Below the pieces are notes generated by a model. The model did no database searches and had not been told where the DNA came from. It worked only from the letters and a program-made list of their open reading frames with translations. The position numbers and the translations under genes are program-made. Positions 8,898 to 17,093 of a stretch of DNA of 64,000 nucleotides are shown piece after piece (position 1 is the stretch's first letter; each line of letters begins with the position of its first letter). Origin of the DNA: Bradyrhizobium sp. KBS0727 (GTDB taxonomy: Bacteria; Pseudomonadota; Alphaproteobacteria; Rhizobiales; Xanthobacteraceae); the NCBI RefSeq assembly GCF_005937885.2, contig NZ_CP042176.1, positions 1,111,501 to 1,175,500 of the forward strand, read 5' to 3'.

Positions 8898-9755
8898 TTG
8901 GAACAAATCGCTTACGTCAACGGCTCGTATGTGCCCCTGAAGGACGCCAAGGTCTCGATCCTTGACCGCGGCTTCCTGTTTGCCGACGGGATCTACGAGG
9001 TCGCCGCGGTGCTGGACGGCAAGCTGATCGACAACGCCTCGCATCTGGCCCGGCTGGAGCGTTCGGTCGGCGAGATCGAGCTGGCACTGCCGGTGAGCGT
9101 CGCGGAAATCGAGGTGATCCAGCGCGAACTGGTCAAACGCAATAATCTCGTCAACGGCATGGTCTATCTGGAAGTGACGCGCGGCGCCGACACCAGCCGC
9201 GACTTTGCCTTCCCCAAGGGCGTCAAGCCGACGCTGATCATGTTCACTTCGGTCAAGGACATCATCAACGCGCCGTCGGCCAAGACCGGTATCGGCGTGA
9301 TCACGGTGCCTGATCTGCGCTGGACGCGTCGCGACATCAAGAGCGTGGCGCTGCTGGCGCAGGTGCTGGCGAAGCAGGCCGCGGCGGTCGCCGGCGCCGG
9401 TGAGGCCTGGATGATCGAGGACGGCAAGGTGACCGAGGGCGGCTCGTCGTCGTGCTTCATCCTGACCCAGGACGACGTGATCGTGACGCGCCAGAACGGC
9501 AGCGAGATTCTGCCGGGCTGCACCCGCAAGGCGGTGGTCGCGCTCGCCGAAGAGCGCCAGCTCCGCGTCGAGGAACGCGCGTTCACGATCGAGGAGGCGC
9601 TGGCCGCCAAGGAGGCCTTCGTCACCAGCGCCACGGTGTTCGTGCAGGCGGTGGTGACGATCGACGGCACGAAGGTCGGAAACGGCAAGCCCGGCCCGAT
9701 GACCGACCGGCTGCGCGAGATCTATGTCGAGTTTGCGAAGAAGACGGCGGTGTAG
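8898..9755 (+). CDS. dat: D-amino-acid aminotransferase (class IV PLP)
   Basis: A 285-residue class IV aminotransferase that transfers the amino group of D-amino acids, typically D-alanine to 2-oxoglutarate. Visible motifs: N-terminal YVNGSYVPL and SILDRGFLFADGIYE, the PLP-binding lysine in RRDIKSVALL, and the cofactor phosphate-binding TEGGSSSCFI. The start is a TTG at 8898, supported by CAGGAGAA six bases upstream and by homology beginning at once. A branched-chain aminotransferase or aminodeoxychorismate lyase is the alternative, but the DIKS context favours the D-amino-acid enzyme. Downstream lies a double-hairpin repeat. Confidence 0.87.
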   Translation: MEQIAYVNGSYVPLKDAKVSILDRGFLFADGIYEVAAVLDGKLIDNASHLARLERSVGEIELALPVSVAEIEVIQRELVKRNNLVNGMVYLEVTRGADTSRDFAFPKGVKPTLIMFTSVKDIINAPSAKTGIGVITVPDLRWTRRDIKSVALLAQVLAKQAAAVAGAGEAWMIEDGKVTEGGSSSCFILTQDDVIVTRQNGSEILPGCTRKAVVALAEERQLRVEERAFTIEEALAAKEAFVTSATVFVQAVVTIDGTKVGNGKPGPMTDRLREIYVEFAKKTAV

Positions 9756-9788
9756 TGGCTTCAGAAGCCGCGGCTAACTCTCCGTCTC

Positions 9789-9907
9789 ATCGCCCGCCTT
9801 GTGCGCGATTGCGCACTGGGGCGGGCGATCTAGTATCCCAGAGACGTTCGTTGATTGACCGAGAAGCCGCGGCGTACTGGATGCCCCGCCTTCGCGGGGC
9901 ATGACAG
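9789..9907. repeat. Composite hairpin repeat, probable bidirectional terminator
   Basis: The first structure pairs ATCGCCCGCC (9789-9798) with GGCGGGCGAT (9820-9829) around an inner GTGCGC/GCGCAC stem. After a spacer, ATGCCCCGC (9881-9889) pairs with GCGGGGCAT (9894-9902). The block lies between the convergent aminotransferase and AhpD-like genes. Its form matches a repeat family common in Bradyrhizobium intergenic regions. Confidence 0.7.
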
Positions 9908-9915
9908 TTGCCCGC

Positions 9916-10377
9916 CTACGCCACCGCCGCCGATACCTTCACCGGATGTATCGCACGGAACGCGATCGCGAGCCGGTTCCAGGCGTTGATGGCCCCGATC
10001 AGCATGGTCAGATTGACCGTCTCCGCTTCATTGAAATGGGCGCGGACGTCTTCGTAGAGATCATCCGGGGCATGCGTTTCGGCGATCAGCGTCACCGCCT
10101 CGGTCCACGCCAAAGCGGCGCGTTCGCGGTCGGTGTAGAGCGGCGACTCGCGCCAGGCATTCAGCAGATACAGCCGCTGCTCGGTTTCGCCTTGCTTGCG
10201 GGCGTCCTGGGTGTGCATGTTGATGCAAAAGGCGCAGCCGTTGATCTGCGAGGCCCGGGTCTTGACCAGTTCGATCAGCGATTTTTCGAGGCCGGAGCTC
10301 TGGATCTGGGCTTCGAGCGCGCTGAGCGCTTTGATGGTGTCGGGGGCGGCCTGGTAGAAGTTCATCCGGGGTTTCAT
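9916..10377 (-). CDS. AhpD-like carboxymuconolactone decarboxylase family protein
   Basis: A 153-residue AhpD-fold protein with the redox motif CAFCINMHTQDARKQGE, that is CxxC followed by the conserved His of alkylhydroperoxidase AhpD core proteins. The rest fits the all-helical fold, including the RERAALAWTEAVTLI segment. It may act as a peroxide-reducing or thiol-disulfide enzyme. It follows the EmrAB-type efflux genes on the same strand after 68 bp, so it may share their LysR-controlled transcript. GAGAGGAG lies shortly before the ATG. Confidence 0.85.
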   Translation of the reverse strand: MKPRMNFYQAAPDTIKALSALEAQIQSSGLEKSLIELVKTRASQINGCAFCINMHTQDARKQGETEQRLYLLNAWRESPLYTDRERAALAWTEAVTLIAETHAPDDLYEDVRAHFNEAETVNLTMLIGAINAWNRLAIAFRAIHPVKVSAAVA

Positions 10378-10445
10378 GGTCGGTCTCCTCTCTCGGGGTT
10401 GAAGGTATATTCCAAAAGCGTTTTCGTGAAAACGCGTCTAAAAAG

Positions 10446-12080
10446 TCAGTGTGCGCCGCCATCTGCAAGATGGTCGGGCTTCTTCAGCAGCAAGGCTGCC
10501 ATGAGTGCGACGATTAGCGCGGCGCCGAGCAGGTAGAAGGTATCGCTGAAGGCCAGGATGAAGGCCTGCTTCTGCACGATCCTGCCGATGGCGATCACCG
10601 CGCGATGCGTCGCCTCCGCGTGATCGGCGATGCCGTGATTGATGAAATACTGCGTCAACTGGTCGATCCGGTTGCGCGTCGCCTGTTCCAGCATCGACAC
10701 CGACTGCATCAGCACGTTGGAATGATACTGCTCGCGCTTGGTCAGGAAGGTCTGCAGCATGGCGATGCCGACGGCGCCGCCGAGGTTACGCATCATGTTG
10801 AACAGTCCGGACGCCGATCCTGCGTTTTCCGTCTCGATGCCCGCGGTCGCGACCGCCGACAGCGGTGCCATCACCAACGCCTGGCCGAGCGCACGGACGA
10901 TGTTGGGCCAGAACAACTGATCGGTGGCGTAGTCGTTGGTCATGTAGATGTTCATGAAGTTGGAGGCGGCGAACAGCGCAAAGCCGATGCCGATGATCAG
11001 GCGCGGATCGAAGCGCTTCATCAGCCGCGGCACCAACGGGATCAGCAACAGTTGCGGCAACCCGGTCCATGCCAGCACCATGCCGATCTGTTCGGCATTG
11101 TAGCCCTGAATGCGTGACAGATAGACCGGCAGGATGAACACCGAACCGTACAGCGCGATGCCGAGCAGGAAATTGGCCAGCATGCCGAAGCCGAAATTGC
11201 GGCGGAGCAGCAGGCGCAGGTTGAGCAGCGGCTTTTGGGTGGTGAGTTCGATCCACAGGAACGCGCTCAACGCCACGGCCGCGATGACCGAGAGCTTGAC
11301 GATGAAGGATGAACCGAACCAGTCGTCCTTGTTGCCTTCCTCGAGCACGGTCTGCAGCGCGGAGAGGCCGATCGCCATGGTGGCGATACCGGCCCAGTCA
11401 CCTTCGCGCAGCAGCGACAGCCTCATCGGTCTGGCTTCCAGCGAGAACCACAGCATCGCGATCATCACCGCGCCCGGCACCAGGTTGACATAGAAGATGA
11501 ACTGCCAGCCCCAGTTTTCCGTGAGAAAGCCGCCGATGGTCGGGCCGATCGCCGGCGCGAAGGTGGCCGACAGCGCGAACAGCGCCAGACCGACCGGCTG
11601 CTTTGCTTTCGGCAATAGCGTGATGATCAGCGTGAACGCCATCGGGATCAGCACGCCGCCGGTAAAGCCCTGGATCGCGCGCAGCACGATCATCTGCGGC
11701 AGGTTCTGCGCAAAGGCGCAGGCGACCGAGAGAACGAGAAACAGGATGGCGTTGGTCAGGAGATAGCGTCGGATCGAGAATACCTGGGCGAGCCAGCCGC
11801 TTAAGGGGATCACCACGATCTCGGCGATCAGGTAGGAGGTCGAGATCCAGCCGCCGTCATCGATCCCGGCGCCGATTGCGCCCTGGATGTCGGCCAGCGA
11901 AGCATTGACGATCTGGATGTTGAGCACCGCCATGAAGGCGCCGAGCGTTGCGCCGATGACTGCGATCCAGGTCTTGGAAGAGACCGCAGGTTCAGCCTTT
12001 CCGGGCGCGGCGGCTTGCGCGGAACGACCGACAGGGTTGGCAGGGGAGGCGGCGTTCATTGCGGGCTGGAGTGCGGTCAT
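10446..12080 (-). CDS. emrB: Multidrug efflux MFS transporter, EmrB/QacA (DHA2) type
   Basis: A 544-residue inner-membrane drug:proton antiporter with about fourteen membrane segments. The first helix is preceded by a soluble N-tail. DHA2 features are visible: GAFMAVLNIQIVNASLADIQ in helix 1, a DGGWISTSYLIAE segment, and an RAIQGFTGGVLIPMAF motif-C-like stretch. It lies 36 bp after the HlyD-family gene; together they should form a pump spanning both membranes with an outer-membrane channel encoded elsewhere. GAGGAGACC precedes the ATG. Confidence 0.9.
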   Translation of the reverse strand: MTALQPAMNAASPANPVGRSAQAAAPGKAEPAVSSKTWIAVIGATLGAFMAVLNIQIVNASLADIQGAIGAGIDDGGWISTSYLIAEIVVIPLSGWLAQVFSIRRYLLTNAILFLVLSVACAFAQNLPQMIVLRAIQGFTGGVLIPMAFTLIITLLPKAKQPVGLALFALSATFAPAIGPTIGGFLTENWGWQFIFYVNLVPGAVMIAMLWFSLEARPMRLSLLREGDWAGIATMAIGLSALQTVLEEGNKDDWFGSSFIVKLSVIAAVALSAFLWIELTTQKPLLNLRLLLRRNFGFGMLANFLLGIALYGSVFILPVYLSRIQGYNAEQIGMVLAWTGLPQLLLIPLVPRLMKRFDPRLIIGIGFALFAASNFMNIYMTNDYATDQLFWPNIVRALGQALVMAPLSAVATAGIETENAGSASGLFNMMRNLGGAVGIAMLQTFLTKREQYHSNVLMQSVSMLEQATRNRIDQLTQYFINHGIADHAEATHRAVIAIGRIVQKQAFILAFSDTFYLLGAALIVALMAALLLKKPDHLADGGAH

Positions 12081-12116
12081 GAGGGTCTCCTCTTGCTCAG
12101 GCAGAGGCAGGATGCA

Positions 12117-13355
12117 CTAGGCGTGCAGGTCCGATAATTGGGTGGGATATGGAAGGATTGTCCGGCAAGACTTGATAATTCCCGGCTGAACAGGCGCCTT
12201 GGCCGCCGTTTGGTGGGCCAGCGCGGCATCCGAGGCCAGCCGAGCCCGGGTTTCGCGCTCGGCCAGTACAGTTGCCTTGGTGTTGACGGTGGGCTCCGCC
12301 GACATGCCCGGCCGCAGCAGGCCGGTCAGGTTATGGTCGTCGAGCACGATCTTCACCGGCACGCGCTGCACGATCTTGGTGAAATTGCCGGTGGCGTTGT
12401 CGGGCGGCAGCAGCGCGAATTCGAGCCCGCTGGCTGGCGACAGGCTGTCGACATGGCCGCGCAGCTTGGTGCCATGGAAACTGTCGATCCGGATTTCGAC
12501 CGGCTGGCCGTTGCGCACATGCGTAAGCTGGGTTTCCTTGAAATTCGCGACCACATAGACCGCATCCAGCGGCACCACCGCCATCAACTGCGTGCCGGCC
12601 TGCACGAACTGACCTGTTCTCAGCGACCGCGCGCCAACCGTGCCGTCCACCGGCGCCGAAATCCGGGTGTAGGACAGGTTCAGCGCCGCCTGCTGTTCGA
12701 CCGCGCGGGCGCGATCGAGCTGCGCCACGGCCTTGGCGCGCTCGGTGGTGAGAACGTCGATCTTCCGCTGCGCCGCGATCAGTCCGGATTTCTCGTGCTG
12801 CAACTGAGCGTTCTTCTCGCGCAACGCCGCATCGGTCTGCTGCGCGCGCTGAATGGTGCCGGAGCCGGTTTTCATCAGGCCGTCGTAACGGGCCTGTTCC
12901 TCGCGTGCGAATTGCAGATTGGCTTCGGCGGCGGCGACGTCGGCGGTTTCCTGTTCGATGATCGGCTGCTGCAGGGCGATCTGCGCATCGAGGTTGCGCA
13001 CCGCGGCTTCGGCCGCATCGACATCGGCGTGCGCGGAATCGAGCGCGGCCCTGAAATCGCGATCGTCGATCCGGGCCAGAAGCTGGCCGGCCGTGACCGG
13101 CTGGTTGTCGCCGACCAGAACCTGCGCGATGTAGCCGGACACTTTTGGCGAGATGATCGTGGAGTCGGCTTTGACGTAGGCGTCGTCGGTCGATTCCAGG
13201 TAGCGGCCGGTGGTGAGATAGCCGTAGCCAAAATCCGCTGATGTCGCGATTCCGAGCGCCAGAATGAGCGCCAGGGCCGCGCGCTTGATCGCCTTCCGCG
13301 ATGGACGAAGGTTTATTTTGTCTGTGATATCAGTGGTATAAGAAGCGGTCGACAT
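12117..13355 (-). CDS. emrA: HlyD/EmrA-family periplasmic adaptor of efflux pump
   Basis: A 412-residue membrane-fusion protein: short cytosolic tail, one membrane anchor (about residues 27-47), a lipoyl-like half (ISPKVSGYIAQVLVGDNQPV), a long alpha-helical hairpin rich in Ala/Gln/Glu (about residues 90-210), then the beta-barrel half starting ISAPVDGTVGARSLRTGQFV. It pairs with the DHA2 transporter downstream. The gene starts 139 bp from the divergent LysR gene, the usual arrangement for a regulator and its target. The C-terminal tail is unusually long (about 60 residues after the barrel domain). Confidence 0.88.
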   Translation of the reverse strand: MSTASYTTDITDKINLRPSRKAIKRAALALILALGIATSADFGYGYLTTGRYLESTDDAYVKADSTIISPKVSGYIAQVLVGDNQPVTAGQLLARIDDRDFRAALDSAHADVDAAEAAVRNLDAQIALQQPIIEQETADVAAAEANLQFAREEQARYDGLMKTGSGTIQRAQQTDAALREKNAQLQHEKSGLIAAQRKIDVLTTERAKAVAQLDRARAVEQQAALNLSYTRISAPVDGTVGARSLRTGQFVQAGTQLMAVVPLDAVYVVANFKETQLTHVRNGQPVEIRIDSFHGTKLRGHVDSLSPASGLEFALLPPDNATGNFTKIVQRVPVKIVLDDHNLTGLLRPGMSAEPTVNTKATVLAERETRARLASDAALAHQTAAKAPVQPGIIKSCRTILPYPTQLSDLHA

Positions 13356-13434
13356 GGCGTCCTCGTCATCGGCGAAGCGTCCTCGGGAGCAGGGCGCTGG
13401 CTACGCCCGCAAGATGCAATGTCGGCTCGCGTGT

Positions 13435-13481
13435 GATAATCCCGGCAATAATGGAAGCATTATCCCGCGGAAGTGGATAAT
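13435..13481. promoter_or_regulatory. Candidate operator in the emrA-lysR divergent region
   Basis: The 139-bp gap holds GATAAT (13435-13440), its reverse complement ATTATC (13459-13464) and GATAAT again (13476-13481), an inverted pair plus one direct copy. LysR-type regulators usually bind spaced inverted repeats between themselves and a divergent target. The third copy lies 13 bases before the LysR ATG, which would suit autorepression. No footprint is known; assignment is by pattern and position. Confidence 0.45.
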
Positions 13482-13494
13482 CGGGGGCTTGCCA

Positions 13495-14406
13495 ATGGAC
13501 CGGCTGACCAGTTTGACGGCCTTTGTCCGGGTGGTGGATAGCGGCGGGTTTTCCGCCGCGGCGCGCCGCCTCGAGATGTCGACGACCATGGTGAGCAACC
13601 ATGTGCAATCGCTCGAAGACCGGCTCGGCGCGCGGCTGCTTCAGCGCACCACGCGCAAGGTCAGCCTCACCGAAGTCGGCAAGGCCTATTACGACCGTTG
13701 CGTCCAGATCCTCGCCGATATCGAACAGGCCGACGACCTCGCCGGCGCCCAGCAACAGACGCCGCGCGGCACGCTGCGGATCTACTGCGCGACCCATATC
13801 GTGCAGTTCGTGTCGCCGGTGGTGGCCGAATTCCTCGCCGCTCATCCCGAGGTCAAGGTGGATCTGCAGATGGGCGAGCGAACGGTCGACATGATCGACG
13901 AGGGATACGATGTCGCGATCCGCATGACGCAGCCGCCGGACTCAAGCCTGATCGTGCGCAGCCTCGCCACCTGGCGGCAAGTGCTGTGCTGCTCGCACGC
14001 CTATATCGAGAAATATGGCCGGCCGCAGCGATTGTCTGATCTGTCGGAGCGCAATTGCGTTCGCCACGTCAACTATCCCTGGGGGGACGACTGGCGGTTC
14101 GTCGACCGCAAGGGAGCGCCGGCTTCGGTGCGGGTGTCCGGCAATCTGATCAGCAACAGCGGCGAGACGCTGCGGGTGGCGGCGCTGCACGGCCACGCGA
14201 TATCTCTTGCCGCGGGTTTTCTGGTCCATGACGATCTCGAGGCCGGTCGCCTGGTGCGCCTGCTGCCGGAGTATCGTCCGGTCGAATTATCCATGAACGC
14301 GGTCTATCCGCACCGCCATCATCTCTCGGCGAAGGTCAGGACCTTCATCGACATGCTGGCCCATCACAGCGCGGAACAGCAGAAGCTGATTAATCCGTAT
14401 TCGTGA
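13495..14406 (+). CDS. LysR-family transcriptional regulator
   Basis: A 303-residue regulator. The N-terminal helix-turn-helix covers about residues 1-60 (MDRLTSLTAFVRVVDSGGFS, then ARRLEMSTTMVSNHVQSLED), followed by the two-lobed effector domain starting GTLRIYCATHIVQFVSPVVA. The ATG at 13495 starts the protein at the usual LysR N-terminus; an upstream in-frame start would add 47 residues that run through the operator region. It is divergent from emrA and probably controls the efflux operon. Confidence 0.9.
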   Translation: MDRLTSLTAFVRVVDSGGFSAAARRLEMSTTMVSNHVQSLEDRLGARLLQRTTRKVSLTEVGKAYYDRCVQILADIEQADDLAGAQQQTPRGTLRIYCATHIVQFVSPVVAEFLAAHPEVKVDLQMGERTVDMIDEGYDVAIRMTQPPDSSLIVRSLATWRQVLCCSHAYIEKYGRPQRLSDLSERNCVRHVNYPWGDDWRFVDRKGAPASVRVSGNLISNSGETLRVAALHGHAISLAAGFLVHDDLEAGRLVRLLPEYRPVELSMNAVYPHRHHLSAKVRTFIDMLAHHSAEQQKLINPYS

Positions 14407-14430
14407 TCGGTGTTGGCGTCACGTTAGCGT

Positions 14431-14512
14431 CGTCATTCCGGGATGGTCCGAAGGACCAGACCCGGAATCTCGAGATTCCGGGTTCGATGCTCCGCATCGC
14501 CCCGGAATGACG
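14431..14512. repeat. Palindromic intergenic repeat with CGTCATTCCGGG ends
   Basis: Starts CGTCATTCCGGG and ends CCCGGAATGACG, perfect inverted termini, with two inner hairpins (GGTCCGAAGGACC and CGGAATCTCGAGATTCCG). It lies between the convergent LysR and NHL-repeat genes and can act as a terminator for both. The form is typical of dispersed elements in Bradyrhizobiaceae. Confidence 0.78.
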
Positions 14513-14523
14513 GACGAACAGAA

Positions 14524-15594
14524 CTACGGCTTCAGCAGCAACTTCTGCACCCGCCAGTTCAACAATTCCGCCACGAACAGCACGTTCTCCGACGGGCACG
14601 CCATCGCGTGGATCCAGCCGAACTGCTTCAACTGCTTGCCGGACTGGCCGAGCACGCCGAGCAGCTTGCCGTCGAGGCTGAGCTTGTATATCCGGCCGGG
14701 CCAGGCGTCGGAACTGTACAGCACCTGATTCGGCGGCGGCGTAATGCACAGCGACCAGGGCGAGCCCGGATAGAAGGTGCCGCCGGCCATCATTGCCTCA
14801 TCCGGGATCTTGCCGATCGCGGGCTTGGCGCCCGGCGGCACCGGCACGTCGATCGTGAACTGGCGCAGGAATTTGCCGTCGCCGTCGAACACCTGGATGC
14901 GGTGGTTGCCGCGGTCGGCGACATAGACATTGCCGTTGGCGTCGGAGGCGATCGAATGAGGGGTGTTGAACTGGCCGGGCTCGTTGCCACGGTCGCCCCA
15001 TGACTTCAGCCAGTTGCCGTCCTTGTCCACCTTGGCGACACGCGAGTTGATGTAGCCGTCGCTAATAAAAGTGTTGCCGGCCTTGTCCCAGGTGACGTCG
15101 GTGACCTGCCGGAACCTGCCGTCCTCGGACGGCAGCGGTGGCTTCGGATGCTTCAGCGGCGCGGTGTCCTCGTCGGAGGCTTCCCGCTTGCGGCCGAATA
15201 CCATGACGACGCGGCCTTCGGGATCGAACTTGATCACCATGTCCGAACCTTTATCCGTCACCCAGATGTTGTCCTGAGGATCGATCTTGACGGTGTGCCC
15301 GAACGACCAGGCGTAAAGGTTCTTGCCGATTTCGCGGATGAACTTGCCTTGCGCGTCGAATTCCAAGAGTTGCGTCGCCGCGGCGGCATAGGCCGGGCCA
15401 CTGGTGTTGCCGCGCGACAGCGCGAACACATGTCCCTTGGAATTGACCGATACCCCCGACACTTCGCCGAAATACATGTTCGGCGGCAATTTTAAGGGAT
15501 TGGGCACGGAGTCGAATGCGATATTGGGAACAGGCTGCTGCGCGAACGCCTGTGGCGCCACCAACAGCATCAATCCGGCCAGCCAGTGCCTCAT
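14524..15594 (-). CDS. Secreted NHL-repeat / six-bladed beta-propeller protein
   Basis: A 356-residue exported protein: a Sec signal peptide (MRHWLAGLMLLVAPQAFA) and then NHL-type repeats such as GHVFALSRGN, DPQDNIWVTDKGSDMVIKFD, DANGNVYVADRGNHRIQVFD and a late GWIHAMACPSENVLFVAEL. It resembles bacterial proteins annotated as peptidylglycine alpha-amidating lyase-like or SMP-30-like, but no enzymatic residues can be confirmed. GGGAGG lies before the ATG at 15594, favoured over an upstream start that would hide the signal peptide. It is divergent from the Bug protein gene. Confidence 0.82.
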   Translation of the reverse strand: MRHWLAGLMLLVAPQAFAQQPVPNIAFDSVPNPLKLPPNMYFGEVSGVSVNSKGHVFALSRGNTSGPAYAAAATQLLEFDAQGKFIREIGKNLYAWSFGHTVKIDPQDNIWVTDKGSDMVIKFDPEGRVVMVFGRKREASDEDTAPLKHPKPPLPSEDGRFRQVTDVTWDKAGNTFISDGYINSRVAKVDKDGNWLKSWGDRGNEPGQFNTPHSIASDANGNVYVADRGNHRIQVFDGDGKFLRQFTIDVPVPPGAKPAIGKIPDEAMMAGGTFYPGSPWSLCITPPPNQVLYSSDAWPGRIYKLSLDGKLLGVLGQSGKQLKQFGWIHAMACPSENVLFVAELLNWRVQKLLLKP

Positions 15595-15764
15595 GTGAAT
15601 CCTCCCGGGGATTTTGGTTCTTGTTGTTAGGTGGGATGCTAGTCGATGGCCGCGCGATTGGCATGCGATCCCGGCGTCATGACCGATGGTCATCAGACGC
15701 ATAGCATTGCGGGGGCGGGCGTGATTTGCTGATGCTTCCTTATCCGCGCCGCAAGCCAGGTCTC

Positions 15765-16757
15765 ATGCAAGCCCGAAACAACACCAACAAGTCATCCGTT
15801 CTGTTCGCGCTTGCAGCATGCGCGTTGCTGTCTGTGTTTCCAACCGGGACGGCCTTCGCGGCCTATCCCGAGCGCATCGTCAAGATCGTGGTCCCGTTCG
15901 CGCCGGGCGGCGGCACCGACGTGGTGGCGCGGACGCTGGCGCAGGAGATGTCGAAGGATCTCGGCGTCTCCGTCATCATCGAGAACAAGCCGGGCGCGGG
16001 CACCATCATCGGAACGCAGTCGGTCGCGGCAAGCGCGCCGGACGGCTATACGCTGTTGATGGGGACGTTCGCCAACGCCGTCAATCCAAGCCTGCAAGCC
16101 AAGCTGCCCTACGACGCCCATGGCGACTTTGCCGCGGTGGCGCTGGTGGCGCGTTCGTTCAACCTCGTCGTGGTCAATCCGGCGTCCCCGATCAAATCGA
16201 TCGCGGACCTCGTCGCGGCGGCCAAAGCCGAGCCTGACAAGCTCTCCTATGGCACCTACGGCACCGGCACGTCCGCGCATCTCGCCGGTGAATTGTTCAA
16301 GCACATGGCCAAGGTCAATCTGACCACGGTGCCCTACAAGGGCGCGGCACCGGCGATCACCGACTTGCTCGGCGGGCAAATCCAGGTGATGTTCACGACG
16401 GTGGCGAGTGCTGCTTCGCTGGTCGAGTCCGGGCAATTGCGCGCCATCGCCGTGACCTCGGCGGAACGCTCGCCGGCATTCCCGCAATTGCCGACGGTGT
16501 CGGAAGCCGGCGTCCCCGGCTATGCCGCCGAAGCCTGGTATGGCGTTTACGCGCCTTCGAAGACGCCGCCCGAGATCATCGACCGCCTGAACAAATCGGC
16601 CGCGAAAGCCGTGCAATCCGTCGCCTTCAAAAAGCTCGGCGTCAACGAAGGCCTCGTGATGGTGGCCGAGCCGCCCGAAGTGCTCGACCGCTATTTTTTC
16701 CGCGAGGAAGCGCGCTGGCGCCAGGTCATCAGGGATGCCGGCATCAAGCCGGAGTAG
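15765..16757 (+). CDS. Bug-family tripartite tricarboxylate transporter substrate-binding protein
   Basis: A 330-residue periplasmic binding protein of the Bug/TctC family. After a signal peptide ending TAFA it shows the family hallmarks: YPERIVKIVVPFAPGGGTDV, a VIIENKPGAGTIIGTQSVA segment, ASAPDGYTLLMG, and VPYKGAAPAITDLLGGQIQV. It ends RDAGIKPE. ATGs at 15732 and 15765 and a TTG at 15726 are all in frame; 15765 gives the cleanest signal peptide. No TctA/TctB permease genes are adjacent, common for Bug proteins in betaproteobacteria and bradyrhizobia. Substrates of the family include tri- and dicarboxylates, nicotinate and terephthalate. Confidence 0.87.
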   Translation: MQARNNTNKSSVLFALAACALLSVFPTGTAFAAYPERIVKIVVPFAPGGGTDVVARTLAQEMSKDLGVSVIIENKPGAGTIIGTQSVAASAPDGYTLLMGTFANAVNPSLQAKLPYDAHGDFAAVALVARSFNLVVVNPASPIKSIADLVAAAKAEPDKLSYGTYGTGTSAHLAGELFKHMAKVNLTTVPYKGAAPAITDLLGGQIQVMFTTVASAASLVESGQLRAIAVTSAERSPAFPQLPTVSEAGVPGYAAEAWYGVYAPSKTPPEIIDRLNKSAAKAVQSVAFKKLGVNEGLVMVAEPPEVLDRYFFREEARWRQVIRDAGIKPE

Positions 16758-16902
16758 CAAATAATCGTTGCCACGATCACTTTATCGCGCATCGCATCGC
16801 AGCAACGCTTAATTTCGCTTGGCGGCGCGACGATCTGATTCTTAAATCATTGGAGTTCAGGAACGCCGGTGAGGTAAGCCGGCGCGAGGCTGGAGTCCGC
16901 TC

Positions 16903-17082
16903 ATGTGGATCCTGTTGCTGCTGCCGTTTGTCGGCTTGTTGTGGGTGCCCTTCTATAACTTTACCGAGCCTTCGCTGTTCGGCTTTCCATTCTTCTACTG
17001 GTACCAGCTCGCCTGGGTACCGATCTCCTCGCTCCTGATCTGGCGGGTCTATCGCAGCCGTACGCCTGACGAAGCACCTTGA
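16903..17082 (+). CDS. DUF3311 small membrane protein, MctP partner
   Basis: A 59-residue protein beginning MWILLLLPFVGLLWVPFYNF, with two hydrophobic segments separated by a FFYWYQLAWVP turn and a short charged tail (RVYRSRTPDEAP). Length, the FYWYQLxWVP motif and the position directly before a sodium:solute symporter all match DUF3311 proteins. GGAG lies 8 bases before the ATG. Its stop is 11 bp from the symporter start. By analogy with the YhdT-PanF pair, it is probably an accessory subunit. Confidence 0.82.
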   Translation: MWILLLLPFVGLLWVPFYNFTEPSLFGFPFFYWYQLAWVPISSLLIWRVYRSRTPDEAP

Positions 17083-17093
17083 AGGGCATCGCC

